From the NCBI GenBank assembly GCA_040002995.1, contig JBDUDK010000081.1:24224-88223 (forward strand): DNA of 64,000 bases, in the 5' to 3' direction. Under the pieces are notes generated by a model. It did not search any database, had not been told where the DNA came from, and saw only the letters and a program-made list of their open reading frames with translations. The position numbers and the translations under genes were made by a program. Below, piece by piece: positions 9,501-17,046 of the stretch (the first letter of the stretch is position 1; every line of letters begins with the position of its first letter). This DNA comes from JBDUDK01 sp040002995 (lineage in GTDB: Bacteria > Actinomycetota > Acidimicrobiia > Acidimicrobiales > Ilumatobacteraceae).

Positions 9501-9854
9501 CCACGGCTCGGCTGCGAACAATCGTTGCGCCGCGAGTGCCGCCGCCACTGCGTCGGAGGCGCGACTGAACGCGCCCACCACGCTGTCGCCCTCCCCCTGC
9601 TCCACCGGTCGGACCCCACCGTTGTTCGTGATTGCTTGGTCAAGGAGCTCGTAATGGCGGGGAATGGCCATCGTCATTGCCTCGGGCGCCGTCTCCCAGC
9701 GTCGGGTTGATCCCTCGACATCGCTCAAGAGAAACGTGACCGTGCCAGTCGGCAGGGTGAAGCCCCGTTCCTCGGTACCGCTCACATCCGGTTCCACGAA
9801 CAGCGGCCAACCCAACCCACGACGTACATCATCGACCATGAGGGCCAGCGTCAT
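6552..9854 (-). CDS. Large LuxR-family regulator with adenylate-cyclase-like and NB-ARC/AAA ATPase domains
   Basis: About 1100 residues in this order. First, a class III nucleotide cyclase homology domain (LPTGTVTFLLSDVEGST, then QGEGDSVVGAF and ALNRCARIR, so the metal Asp and Asn/Arg positions look present). Second, an NB-ARC-type ATPase (GSAGVGKTRLALA Walker A, ALLVLDNCEHL Walker B). Third, a long helical TPR-like region. Last, a C-terminal LuxR helix-turn-helix (LTPTELQVVALASEGLTNPQ). This is the AfsR/MalT-like signal-integrating activator layout; ligand and targets are unknown. The ATG at 9854 has AAGGAGAGG nine bases upstream. The frame stays open to an ATG at 10073, which would add 73 residues. 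Confidence 0.85.
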   Translation of the reverse strand: MTLALMVDDVRRGLGWPLFVEPDVSGTEERGFTLPTGTVTFLLSDVEGSTRRWETAPEAMTMAIPRHYELLDQAITNNGGVRPVEQGEGDSVVGAFSRASDAVAAALAAQRLFAAEPWPDGADLRIRIAVHTGEAQVRSEGSYLGHALNRCARIRAAGHGGQVLVSAVTAALVTERLPAGATLVDLGMHRLKDLGRPEHIWQMTQSDLRLDFPPLRSLERFRHNLPVQLTPLVGRTGEIAELCALLTSDRLVTLTGSAGVGKTRLALAVAAEVLDRYPGGVWWVELAPLAEHDAVGRASLAALGARETPGAPVSHQLAVELGEQSALLVLDNCEHLIEGCAALVAELLAANPSASVLTTSREPLGVPGEITWRVPSMRCPGPEHGLDVPTLSQYDAVILFVERARRARPSFSVTDANAPALAQICHRLDGIPLALELAAARCRQLSVERIASELDDRFRLLTGGARTVMARQQTLTASVDWSHERLDDAERITFRRLGVFAGPFPLEAAESVVSAGGDLELAEVFELMSRLVDKSLLVVGDGPRGEPRYRLLETLRIFALDRARAAGELTTMRDAHAAWWAGWLEPRGAMPTDEVLEEIEDFHGNLKAALDWSVADPPLGLRLLRDISRAWDGSGRAGDAMFAADHLLTDEYAERYGVAWLEAAFRSSFLHFDARGPQAMKEVLQRLERVADRMGDDYHSALARIEQSPEINLATRELARQRGDRYVETWLTGVIAYDYAENEPAAAGTLVAEASAAAAASGVRNLRDSARTNEAALACSTGDLPRAIEAARSCLDQPLFTNWSDAVRDLSFAALLARNETALRFAAAAGERALRRTPGAAVWSGNAQHRLRLFEGEKSASPESELSTIVTPTPWTLWLMGREALDAGHAGTVVELARARATERIHPQAVAVALEAAATGDEDRWHDALGIALDQGLRLIAVDALEGLATAAAGAESWNECLRLFGAAERLRDETGYQWRFSFEERTVAKARASAFAALGDDAGAAETEGGNLDWREAAAYARRARGERKRPHHGWASLTPTELQVVALASEGLTNPQIAERLLMGRATVKTHLEHVFTKLGIRTRAELAAEATRRSSQR

Positions 9855-10169
9855 GGCCCGCCGCCTCTCCTTCATCCGCCATACGGCCGATTTTCCATCG
9901 ACTTCCAGGGGAGAACGTCTGCGAAGCCGTATCAACCGGCAAGGAGACACCGATGAAAGCTGGTCGAAGTTTTTGATGCCGTTGTCGAGAATGGCTTGTC
10001 GCGCATCCTTATCGGATTCCACCTCCGCACGGCGGTGCGGGTGGGTATCGAGCACGGTCGCAAGATCGGCCATCTCGCGTCGATCGATTCCCGCGACCGG
10101 TGCGGTTTGACCATGAGAACGAGAATGACGCCGACCAGTAATTGTTCTGACGAATAACAGTCGTGCGTC
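9855..10169. other. 315-bp region upstream of the LuxR-type regulator
   Basis: If the regulator starts at 9854, this stretch has no certain gene. The regulator frame remains open through it to 10073. The first 44 codons have normal high-GC codon use, while the last 30 use rare codons (ATA, AGA, GGA, GTA). The base composition is less GC-rich than the neighbours, especially 10100-10165, which is a plausible promoter region for the minus strand. No hairpin terminator was evident. Confidence 0.4.
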
Positions 10170-12611
10170 TTAGTCCATCGCGGGCCGGGCGATGGCCGGC
10201 GGTTCGGCACCGGCAAGCAGCCAACCGGCGATCGCCGCAAGGACCGGCAAACCGACAATGGTGATGCTGAAATGCAGGACGGGAACGTTGGCCAGGGGTT
10301 TGAGATCGTGGATGTAGCCGGCGATCAGGGCGATGTACGCACCCGCGATGCCGAGTCCTGCGCCGAGCAGGGCCAGCGCCCCCGCGGTAGCCGCCGTCAA
10401 CGTGCGCCTCGTCATGCTCGTGGCCCCCGCGGCCGTAAGCGTTCGAAGGTCGCGGCCGGCCTCGCTGCGGATGAGGCCGACGGTCATGGCGAGGATACAG
10501 AGCGCGAGGAGGATGCCCGCGGCGGTCGCACCGGCGCGAATGGTGGCCAGCCCGCCCTGGTGATCGCGGCTCTCGACGGTGAGCCCGGCGTTTGCGGCCA
10601 TGGTCCGGGCCGCGGCGAGCTGCTCGGTCGTGAAGGGCCTCGTCGTCTCGACGAGCCAACCGGAGCGCGCCGGTTGCAAACCAGCCCGGGTGAGGCCGGC
10701 GGGAGTGATGAACGAGGTCGGAGCGGACGAGTACTTCGGAGCCGAGATCGTCTGCAAGCGGGGAGCGGCTTTGGTGGCCCCGCCCTGTTTGATCGGACCG
10801 ATGAGGCTCAGCTCACCGGTGTGGGAGGTGAGGACGTCGGCTTGTGAGTTGACCAATGAACGATCGAGACCCAGATGATCGAGCAACCCCGGTGTGGCGA
10901 CATAGAGGATGCCTTCGTCGCGGTAGGTGTCCTCGCCGACACGCCGACCCAGCATGGCCTCCGCCATGAGCGACTGGCCCTGGCGGCTTTCGTGGGCGCT
11001 CGGGTTAATCGCGGCGTCGAGGGCGATCACGGTGGCGCCGTTGAGGGTTGCCGCGAATCCGTCGACGTCTGACTGAAACTGCTGGAGCTCGGTGGGGGAG
11101 TGTTCGGGGATGACCGGTTCCTGATCGTTGCCCAAGCGGACCAGGACTTGGCGATCGGACAGGTTGCCTTCGCCGGCCGAGTGTTGGGCCGCAGCCGCGA
11201 TGACGACGGTGGCGGCGGCGATTCCGAGGCCGAGGCTGATGGCGGCGAGCGCGGCGCCGGACCGCGCTTGGTAGCGGGCCAGGTCGCGCAGGGCGAGTCG
11301 CACGGCGATCGGCAGTCGTTTCGCGGTGGTTGCGAGCGCTCGGATGGCGAGGGGGCTGACGAAGAGAAGGCCGATCACGATCGCCACGGTGCCGCCGATG
11401 AGGAGCAGCGGATTGACCTTGTCCTTAGCCGTGTTGACGCCCGCCGTAAGGGCGGCGAAGCCGGCACCCAGCAAGATCACCGTGGCAATCGCCGAGCGAT
11501 GCACCGGTTTCGGTCGTGGGGGTCGGGCGGACAGGGCCTCGGTGACGGGAATGCGCGCGGAGGATCGAGCCGGCCACCAGGCCGCCGCCGTTGCGGTAGC
11601 CACGGCGAGCAGCACCCCGGCGCCGAGCAGCCACCACGGCACGTCGAAGCGATCGATCCGGTGTCCGGCGGCGGACTCGAGTTGTGGCGAGAGCGCAATC
11701 CACCCAACGAGGGCCATGCCCGTTCCGACCACGGCGGCGATGACACCGACCACCACGCCGTTGATCAACACCACGAGGCGAAGATGTCTTGCGGTTGCGC
11801 CGATCGCGGCGAGCATGCCCAGTTGGCGAAGCCGGCGTTGCGCGATGACCGCGAAGGCGGCCGCCGCGACGAGGCAAATCAGAAGCAGGACCAACGTCGA
11901 AAGCACAAGCACGAGGACGGCAGCGGTCACGTTCTCGTCCGCGCCTCGCCGTTGACCGAAGAAGTTGGCACCACTCGGGAGTCTGACCCGGGACAGATCA
12001 GTTGAGCCGGACCCGAGGAGCACGGTCACTGACTGGCGTGGAGCGTCGGCGGACGGAGCTAGGAGGGCGAACTCGTCGCTGAACTTGCCCGGGTTCTCGA
12101 CCAGGCCGACCACCGTTCGATCTACGCCCTCGAGGCTGAGTGAGGCGCCGACATGAGTGTTCAATGATTGCGCCGCCCCATCTGTGAGCGCGATCTCGTC
12201 GGCCTGGGCCGGAAAGCGGCCCTGCCTCAGCGCCAGCATCGGAGCGCCGTAGGGGCCGCGCGGGTCTTGCGTCCGAAGATCCAGCTTCTCAACCGATCCT
12301 GGAACGGCCACCTCTTGATGGCCAATCACATCGATGGCGCCGAACGATGACCGGAGCGATGTCAGATCGGCTTCGAGTGTATTTGGGGCGGTGACGCGGA
12401 GGACGATCCGCTGCTCCGCCGAACCAAACTCGGCGTCGCGCGAGGGAGCAACGTTGTAGGCCGCCGACGCGCCGAACACCGCCGCGGCCACCGAGACGGT
12501 GAGTAGCACGAGCACGAGCGTCTGCTGACGCCACTCGCGACGGAACATCCGCCACGCCCACCGGGCCATCGCGTGACGCGCAGCCACCCCACCGTTTCTC
12601 GCTTGGCTCAC
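10170..12611 (-). CDS. FtsX-family ABC transporter permease (MacB/LolC type)
   Basis: An 813-residue membrane protein. An N-terminal helix (about residues 31-48, LVLVLLTVSVAAAVFGAS) precedes a large outside domain, then clustered helices, a second outside domain, and a C-terminal helix group. This is the duplicated FtsX arrangement. Such permeases export or extract peptides, antibiotics or lipoproteins. The GTG start overlaps the stop of the ATPase gene by 4 bp (GTGA). It is the last gene of a PadR-ATPase-permease operon, so its expression is likely drug- or peptide-responsive (inference). Confidence 0.88.
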   Translation of the reverse strand: MSQARNGGVAARHAMARWAWRMFRREWRQQTLVLVLLTVSVAAAVFGASAAYNVAPSRDAEFGSAEQRIVLRVTAPNTLEADLTSLRSSFGAIDVIGHQEVAVPGSVEKLDLRTQDPRGPYGAPMLALRQGRFPAQADEIALTDGAAQSLNTHVGASLSLEGVDRTVVGLVENPGKFSDEFALLAPSADAPRQSVTVLLGSGSTDLSRVRLPSGANFFGQRRGADENVTAAVLVLVLSTLVLLLICLVAAAAFAVIAQRRLRQLGMLAAIGATARHLRLVVLINGVVVGVIAAVVGTGMALVGWIALSPQLESAAGHRIDRFDVPWWLLGAGVLLAVATATAAAWWPARSSARIPVTEALSARPPRPKPVHRSAIATVILLGAGFAALTAGVNTAKDKVNPLLLIGGTVAIVIGLLFVSPLAIRALATTAKRLPIAVRLALRDLARYQARSGAALAAISLGLGIAAATVVIAAAAQHSAGEGNLSDRQVLVRLGNDQEPVIPEHSPTELQQFQSDVDGFAATLNGATVIALDAAINPSAHESRQGQSLMAEAMLGRRVGEDTYRDEGILYVATPGLLDHLGLDRSLVNSQADVLTSHTGELSLIGPIKQGGATKAAPRLQTISAPKYSSAPTSFITPAGLTRAGLQPARSGWLVETTRPFTTEQLAAARTMAANAGLTVESRDHQGGLATIRAGATAAGILLALCILAMTVGLIRSEAGRDLRTLTAAGATSMTRRTLTAATAGALALLGAGLGIAGAYIALIAGYIHDLKPLANVPVLHFSITIVGLPVLAAIAGWLLAGAEPPAIARPAMD

Positions 12612-13333
12612 GATCTCGGACCTGGCGCGAGCAACGACTCGGGACCCGGCAGAGCCACGGTTTGATCGATCACGCGTCCGTCGCGCAGGAACACGATGCG
12701 GTCGGCCCACGATGCCAGCTGCGCGTCGTGGGTCACCACGACTCCGGCCACTCCCCGCTTACATGCGCCGCGCACCAGACGCATCACGGCCTCGCCGTTC
12801 ACGGAGTCGAGCGCGCCGGTGGGCTCGTCGGCGAGCAACAGGCGCCGGTCGCCGACCACCGCGCGAGCAATCGCGACGCGCTGTGATTCGCCGCCGGACA
12901 GCTGGTCGGGATAGTGCTCGGCGCGGTCGGCGAGGCCGAGGTCCTCGAGCGCGGTAAGCGCGATGGCCCGTGCCGCACCTGCTCTCGTGCCGTCGAGTTC
13001 TAGCGGCAAGGACACGTTCTCCGCCGCCGTCAAGCCGGCCAGCAGGTTGAAGTCCTGGAACACGTAGCCGATCGACCGGCGGCGCAATCTCGCCCGGTCG
13101 TTTCGTGACATGCTCGAGACGCTTTTCCCGTCGACAAGGACGTCACCGGATGAGACCTCTTCGAGTGTGCCGGCGATCGTCAGCAGCGTGCTCTTGCCCG
13201 AGCCGCTCGGTCCCATGACTGCCACCAACTCGCCCACCTGAACCGAGAGATCGACGTCGCACAGCGCTCGCACGAGGGTGGGCCCCTCGCCGTAGGACTT
13301 CGACACCCCAAAGAACTCGAGTGCTGCGCTCAT
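12608..13333 (-). CDS. ABC transporter ATP-binding protein (MacB/LolD type)
   Basis: A 241-residue ATPase with Walker A GPSGSGKST, Q-loop VFQDFNLL, signature LSGGESQRVAIARA, Walker B LLLADEPTGALD and switch His in VVVTHD. All catalytic motifs are intact. The LTAAENVSLPLELDG region is typical of the LolD/MacB subgroup that pairs with FtsX permeases. The ATG overlaps the PadR stop (ATGA), and its own stop overlaps the permease start, giving a three-gene coupled operon. Confidence 0.93.
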   Translation of the reverse strand: MSAALEFFGVSKSYGEGPTLVRALCDVDLSVQVGELVAVMGPSGSGKSTLLTIAGTLEEVSSGDVLVDGKSVSSMSRNDRARLRRRSIGYVFQDFNLLAGLTAAENVSLPLELDGTRAGAARAIALTALEDLGLADRAEHYPDQLSGGESQRVAIARAVVGDRRLLLADEPTGALDSVNGEAVMRLVRGACKRGVAGVVVTHDAQLASWADRIVFLRDGRVIDQTVALPGPESLLAPGPRS

Positions 13334-13911
13334 CGCCGGGCCATCGATTGTCGGCGCGGCCGTGTCGGCGCAGGAACCGTGATGCCCGCGGCGGGCATCG
13401 GGAATCGCTTGATGCGGGCATCGGCGGCGTCGAGCCATCGGATGAGAGCGTCGAGCCGGTAGATCTCCGCGTCGGCGACGAGCAACAAGCCCACGTCATT
13501 TTCGGGGGCGTTCTCTTTGACGCGGGTGTAGTGCTGCATCATCGTCACCAAGTGCCGGCGGTGCACCTGGACCAGATTGACCACATCGACGTCGGGCATC
13601 CGTAACGCGACGAGCACTTTGATAACCAGCTCGTCGCGAGGGGGAGCGTCAGTGTCGGGAGGGGTACTGAGCCAGGTCCGCAACTCCTCGGCTCCGGTTG
13701 CCGTGATTCTGAAGGTCTTCTGCGGTCCGTCGTCGGCGGCGCCTTCGGACTCGACGAGCCCGTCGCGTTCGAGGCGTTGCAGCGTGGTGTAGACCTGGCC
13801 GACATTCAGCGGCCAGACCTCTCCCGTTCTCGATTCGAACTCGTGACGCAGCTGAAGCCCGTACTTCGGCCCTTCGCTCAGCAGCGCCAGCACGGCGTGC
13901 CGTACGCTCAT
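13330..13911 (-). CDS. PadR family transcriptional regulator
   Basis: A 193-residue protein with an N-terminal winged helix (SVRHAVLALLSEGPKYGLQL, LNVGQVYTTLQRLERDGLV) and a C-terminal helical dimerisation part (Vir-type region). PadR proteins repress exporter operons and release DNA on binding hydrophobic compounds. It is the first gene of the ABC exporter operon and is preceded by a 23-bp inverted repeat, so autoregulation of the operon is likely. The ATG at 13911 is favoured; the frame also offers a TTG at 13923. Confidence 0.9.
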   Translation of the reverse strand: MSVRHAVLALLSEGPKYGLQLRHEFESRTGEVWPLNVGQVYTTLQRLERDGLVESEGAADDGPQKTFRITATGAEELRTWLSTPPDTDAPPRDELVIKVLVALRMPDVDVVNLVQVHRRHLVTMMQHYTRVKENAPENDVGLLLVADAEIYRLDALIRWLDAADARIKRFPMPAAGITVPAPTRPRRQSMARR

Positions 13912-13932
13912 GACCTGGTCCAATGTGATCGC

Positions 13933-13955
13933 ATACCGGGTAGTCTACTCGGTAT
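13933..13955. promoter_or_regulatory. Inverted repeat, probable PadR operator
   Basis: ATACCGGGTA-GTC-TACTCGGTAT has 10-bp arms with one mismatch and a 3-bp spacer, 21 bp upstream of the PadR start. Its position at the expected promoter of the PadR-ABC operon, and the known habit of PadR proteins to bind such dyads at their own promoters, support the call. Confidence 0.65.
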
Positions 13956-13984
13956 ACAATGCGATGTCAGCGCGGGTGGCGTCC

Positions 13985-14791
13985 TTATTTGAGCCGTTTG
14001 GCGATGTGGAGCACGGCACCCCAATGACGGCGCAAAAGGCCGTCTGGCCGCTGGGCAAGGCGCATCCGGATCGCGCCGTAAAGACGCTCGCGCTGGCAGG
14101 GTTCCATCGCGATGTGGCCGGAGAAGGTCTCGAGCAGCTCGACGTAGCCGTCGGCGTTGTAGACGCGCTCCCAGTCGAAATGGCGGATGTCGACCACGGA
14201 GAAGAGGCCACTCGCCTCGATCTCGCCGCGTTGATCTAGGAGTTCGTTCGGACGAGGAAACGCGCTGCCGGGCGGCAGCCCTTCGCCGATCTCTTTGTAG
14301 ACGTCCTGAATCTCGGCGAAGAACGGATCACCGTTGTCGGGGAATACGTGGACCGCATCCCAAAAGGCGAGGTGGCCGCCGGCCCGGAGCGCCTCCCAAG
14401 CCTTTTGGTACCGCACGGCTGGATCGATCCACTGCCACGCTGTGGCGGCGAAGACGAGATCAAATTGCGCGCCCGGTGGCCGCGCCCACTCCTCGAAATT
14501 CCCCTCAACGATCTCCACCTCACCGAAGTCGGACAAGTTCTTTCCGGCCGCCCGCGCCAGCTCCGGCCCGAGTTCTATGCACGTGATCCGAAATCCCCGC
14601 CGCGCGAGAGGAAGGGTGGCCTTGCCGGTCGCACATCCGATCTCGAGGAGTCGATCACCAACGCGCAGGCCAGTGACAGTGACGAGGCGGTCGATGAGTC
14701 CTTCGGGGTAGTCCGGTCGGGCGCGCTGGTAGCGGTCGGCCGCGCGATTGAAAGTGTTCCGCAGCCGTTTGCGTTCTGGTTCCGAGATCAT
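13985..14791 (-). CDS. Class I SAM-dependent methyltransferase
   Basis: A 268-residue protein with SAM motif I LLEIGCATGKATLPLA and an acidic residue in RITCIELGPELA. FDLVFAATAWQWIDP is the post-motif common to small-molecule methyltransferases. No membrane segment is visible; it should be cytoplasmic. The acceptor is unknown. The ATG overlaps the stop of the upstream dimethylformamidase-like gene by 4 bp, so the two are translationally coupled. Confidence 0.88.
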   Translation of the reverse strand: MISEPERKRLRNTFNRAADRYQRARPDYPEGLIDRLVTVTGLRVGDRLLEIGCATGKATLPLARRGFRITCIELGPELARAAGKNLSDFGEVEIVEGNFEEWARPPGAQFDLVFAATAWQWIDPAVRYQKAWEALRAGGHLAFWDAVHVFPDNGDPFFAEIQDVYKEIGEGLPPGSAFPRPNELLDQRGEIEASGLFSVVDIRHFDWERVYNADGYVELLETFSGHIAMEPCQRERLYGAIRMRLAQRPDGLLRRHWGAVLHIAKRLK

Positions 14792-16236
14792 CCGGTCCCG
14801 GCCCGGCCGAGGATGTTGCGGGTTATCTGCGCGACAACGGGATCGCCGAGCCCGTACGCCCATTCGGTGCATCCGACCGAGACGACCGTGCCCCCGCGTG
14901 TGTAGGTGCCCAACACCGCGTGGCCGTGCCGGAGGCGCTCGCAGTTTGCGGCCGAGTCATCGCCGAGCAATCGTCGAGCATGGAACTCCAGCTCGTAGTC
15001 GCCCCCGGGCGCCAGCGGCAACGGTGTGGTGTGGCGATCGAACGGCGTGGCCGGCGCACTCGCCACGACCTCGTAGGTCGATGGCGTCCCGCCGGCTCCG
15101 GTGGCGACGGGCAACCCGTCGACGAGGGCCAGATCGCAGCCGTCGCACTCGTAGCCCACGATCACGTCGGGCGCGCCCAAGATGTCACCTCGTTGCAGCC
15201 GAGTGCCCGCCAAAAGCCAATGACCGGGCCGGTGGATCTCATAACCGCCGCTGCCGCGCGGAACGCTGCGTGCTATGTGCGCGTATCCACCGCGTGTGAA
15301 CGACAGCCCCGTCATCGTCGCCTCGGGCCGTTTCGTCAAGGGGTCAGACCAGATCGTGGTCGTGAGATGCGTGTCGCCGGAGCCGTGCACGGGGTCCTCG
15401 ACGAACCGGTGTTTGTAACACACCATGGTGTGACCCTCTAGGCGCACCTGCCAGTAACACGTGTTGCCCGAGAGGAACGCGGCCCGCCCGCCGGCGGCCC
15501 CGAACGCCTCCACGGCATCGCGCATGCCCCATGTCCAGTACTCGTCGTGGCCGACGCTGATGTAGACGGCATAGCCGTCAAGCAGGCTCGGCGCTTGTTC
15601 CAGATCGGAGTTGATGGCGTAGTCGAGCGCGATTCCCTCCGCCTCAGCCCAGAGCGCGAATCGCCGCTCCTGACCGGCCCAGCCGCTCATGCCGTGCCAC
15701 AGACTGAGTTCATTGACTCGCGTGTACTCGGCGTAAGCGCGACCCTCGATGACTCGCTCGCCGGCACCGGTTGGTTTGGCGAGCAGGCCCGCGGCGAGAG
15801 GACGTTCGAACGAGAGCACGACCGCGCCGGTGTAGAGGTTGCGTCCTCCGAAGTCGTTGTAGGCGTTCCACGTGTTCGTCGAAAGCACGAGCAGAACGCG
15901 ATCGGCCGATGGCTGCGGCGAGCGGATGACGAACCACGCCGAGGGCCGGTCGGCAGCGCCCAAGCGGACGACATAGAGGCCACTCGGCCACGTTGCGTCG
16001 GTGGGGATAATCGTGGTGACGTCCCATCCGCAGCCGCGTTCGGGAGAGTCGTCCGCCAAAGGCACGTCGAGCACGCGGACGCCGGCGGCTCGCCAGACAA
16101 CCTCGGGGCGAAGGCCATCGCGCACTACTTCGATGTCGACCGCACCACCTCGGCCCGACGCGTGCAGCGCGACGGGTTCACCCGGGAGCACGCTCAGCGG
16201 TACGCAGTATCCAACCGTTTCCAGTTCGCTATCCAA
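14788..16236 (-). CDS. N,N-dimethylformamidase beta-subunit-like protein
   Basis: About 482 residues. Segments such as LVLSTNTWNAYNDFGGRNLY, SVGHDEYWTWGMRDAVE and FLSGNTCYWQVR match the large-subunit domain of N,N-dimethylformamidase, an iron amidohydrolase. The usual separate small subunit is not seen next to it, so the reaction may differ. The start is uncertain: TTG at 16236 is used, overlapping the upstream VOC gene by 8 bp; no good ribosome site is visible. It lies in an operon between a VOC protein and a methyltransferase. Confidence 0.8.
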   Translation of the reverse strand: MDSELETVGYCVPLSVLPGEPVALHASGRGGAVDIEVVRDGLRPEVVWRAAGVRVLDVPLADDSPERGCGWDVTTIIPTDATWPSGLYVVRLGAADRPSAWFVIRSPQPSADRVLLVLSTNTWNAYNDFGGRNLYTGAVVLSFERPLAAGLLAKPTGAGERVIEGRAYAEYTRVNELSLWHGMSGWAGQERRFALWAEAEGIALDYAINSDLEQAPSLLDGYAVYISVGHDEYWTWGMRDAVEAFGAAGGRAAFLSGNTCYWQVRLEGHTMVCYKHRFVEDPVHGSGDTHLTTTIWSDPLTKRPEATMTGLSFTRGGYAHIARSVPRGSGGYEIHRPGHWLLAGTRLQRGDILGAPDVIVGYECDGCDLALVDGLPVATGAGGTPSTYEVVASAPATPFDRHTTPLPLAPGGDYELEFHARRLLGDDSAANCERLRHGHAVLGTYTRGGTVVSVGCTEWAYGLGDPVVAQITRNILGRAGTG

Positions 16237-16645
16237 TCGCCGGCGGCAGCGGGCTCGTCGCGTCGGTGAGTTCGTCGGCGCGGAGGGCACGAAGCATGCA
16301 GAACTCGTTGCCCTCCGGATCGGCGAGCACCACCCACGACTTGTCGGTGCCCTGCCCGACATCGACGCGCCGCGCGCCCATCGCCTCGGCCCGGACGACC
16401 TCGGCGGCCTGGTTGTCCGGCCGCAGGTCGATGTGGATGCGGTCCTTCACCGACTTCGCCTCGGGCACCCGCAAGAACAAGATGTCGGGCGACACCCCGT
16501 CGGCTGGACTGCCTTCGGGCGGCTCTAGGGCGACCTCGTCGTCCTCCTCGGAAGTTATTCGCCAACCGAGCAGTTCGGCCCACCACGCCGCGAGAGACGC
16601 CGGTTCTGTGGAGTCGACACAGATGCACTGCCAGCGAAGAGCCAC
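16229..16645 (-). CDS. VOC (glyoxalase-like) family protein
   Basis: A 138-residue protein with paired beta-alpha-beta-beta-beta units. It begins LRWQCICVDSTEPASLAAWW and carries the late motif VVLADPEGNEFCML, both typical of the actinobacterial glyoxalase-like subfamily. Metal dependence and substrate cannot be deduced. It starts at GTG with a weak TAGACC box 7 nt upstream. It lies 10 bp after the DUF167 gene and overlaps the dimethylformamidase-like gene. Confidence 0.87.
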   Translation of the reverse strand: MALRWQCICVDSTEPASLAAWWAELLGWRITSEEDDEVALEPPEGSPADGVSPDILFLRVPEAKSVKDRIHIDLRPDNQAAEVVRAEAMGARRVDVGQGTDKSWVVLADPEGNEFCMLRALRADELTDATSPLPPAIG

Positions 16646-16655
16646 ATCGATTGGT

Positions 16656-16994
16656 CTAGCGCTTTTGTCGAGGGGTGTCTGGCACGACTGGCTCGAGGAG
16701 CCGGTCGATGACTCGCTCCGCGTCTCGAATGTCGACGCCGTCGAGTTTCAGCCGTTTGTCGCGGGTGCTAGCGCCCGAGATGACGCTGACCTCGGCCGGC
16801 TTCAGGTTGAACTCCTTGGCGACGAGCGCGACGACCGCATCGTTCGCCCGGTTGCCGGCGGGCGGGGCGCCGACCCTTACCTTCAGAGCGTCGCCGTGGC
16901 GGCCCACCACCTGGGTGCGTTTTGCGCCCGGCTGTACGTGGACGGCCAGCACGGCACCGTCGTCGGTCGGCGTGAGCTCCGGGTAGTGGGCCAT
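16656..16994 (-). CDS. DUF167 (YggU family) protein
   Basis: A 112-residue protein with the complete DUF167 fold. Recognisable parts are VHVQPGAKRTQVVG, LKVRVGAPPAGNRANDAVV and ISGASTRDKRLKL, which are the most conserved family segments. The domain is widespread in bacteria and archaea with no firm molecular function. It is the first gene of a minus-strand run and is divergent from the MFS transporter with 52 bp between starts. Confidence 0.92.
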   Translation of the reverse strand: MAHYPELTPTDDGAVLAVHVQPGAKRTQVVGRHGDALKVRVGAPPAGNRANDAVVALVAKEFNLKPAEVSVISGASTRDKRLKLDGVDIRDAERVIDRLLEPVVPDTPRQKR

Positions 16995-17034
16995 GTCGAG
17001 AGTCTGGCCGTTTCGCGCCCTCGCGCACGATCCC

Positions 17035-17040
17035 TAGGCT
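17035..17040 (+). promoter_or_regulatory. Predicted leaderless -10 box (TAGGCT)
   Basis: TAGGCT is followed by exactly 6 nt and the GTG start at 17047, with no ribosome site. The spacing is that of leaderless actinobacterial promoters. Confidence 0.5.
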
Positions 17041-17046
17041 TGCCGA

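Noticed and set aside
9930..10073. Separate RiPP/Nif11-like leader peptide gene (MADLATVLDTHPHRR...)
   Set aside because: The frame runs without a stop into the LuxR-type regulator and no Gly-Gly cleavage site, core peptide or modifying enzyme is nearby; kept only as a possible N-terminal extension.
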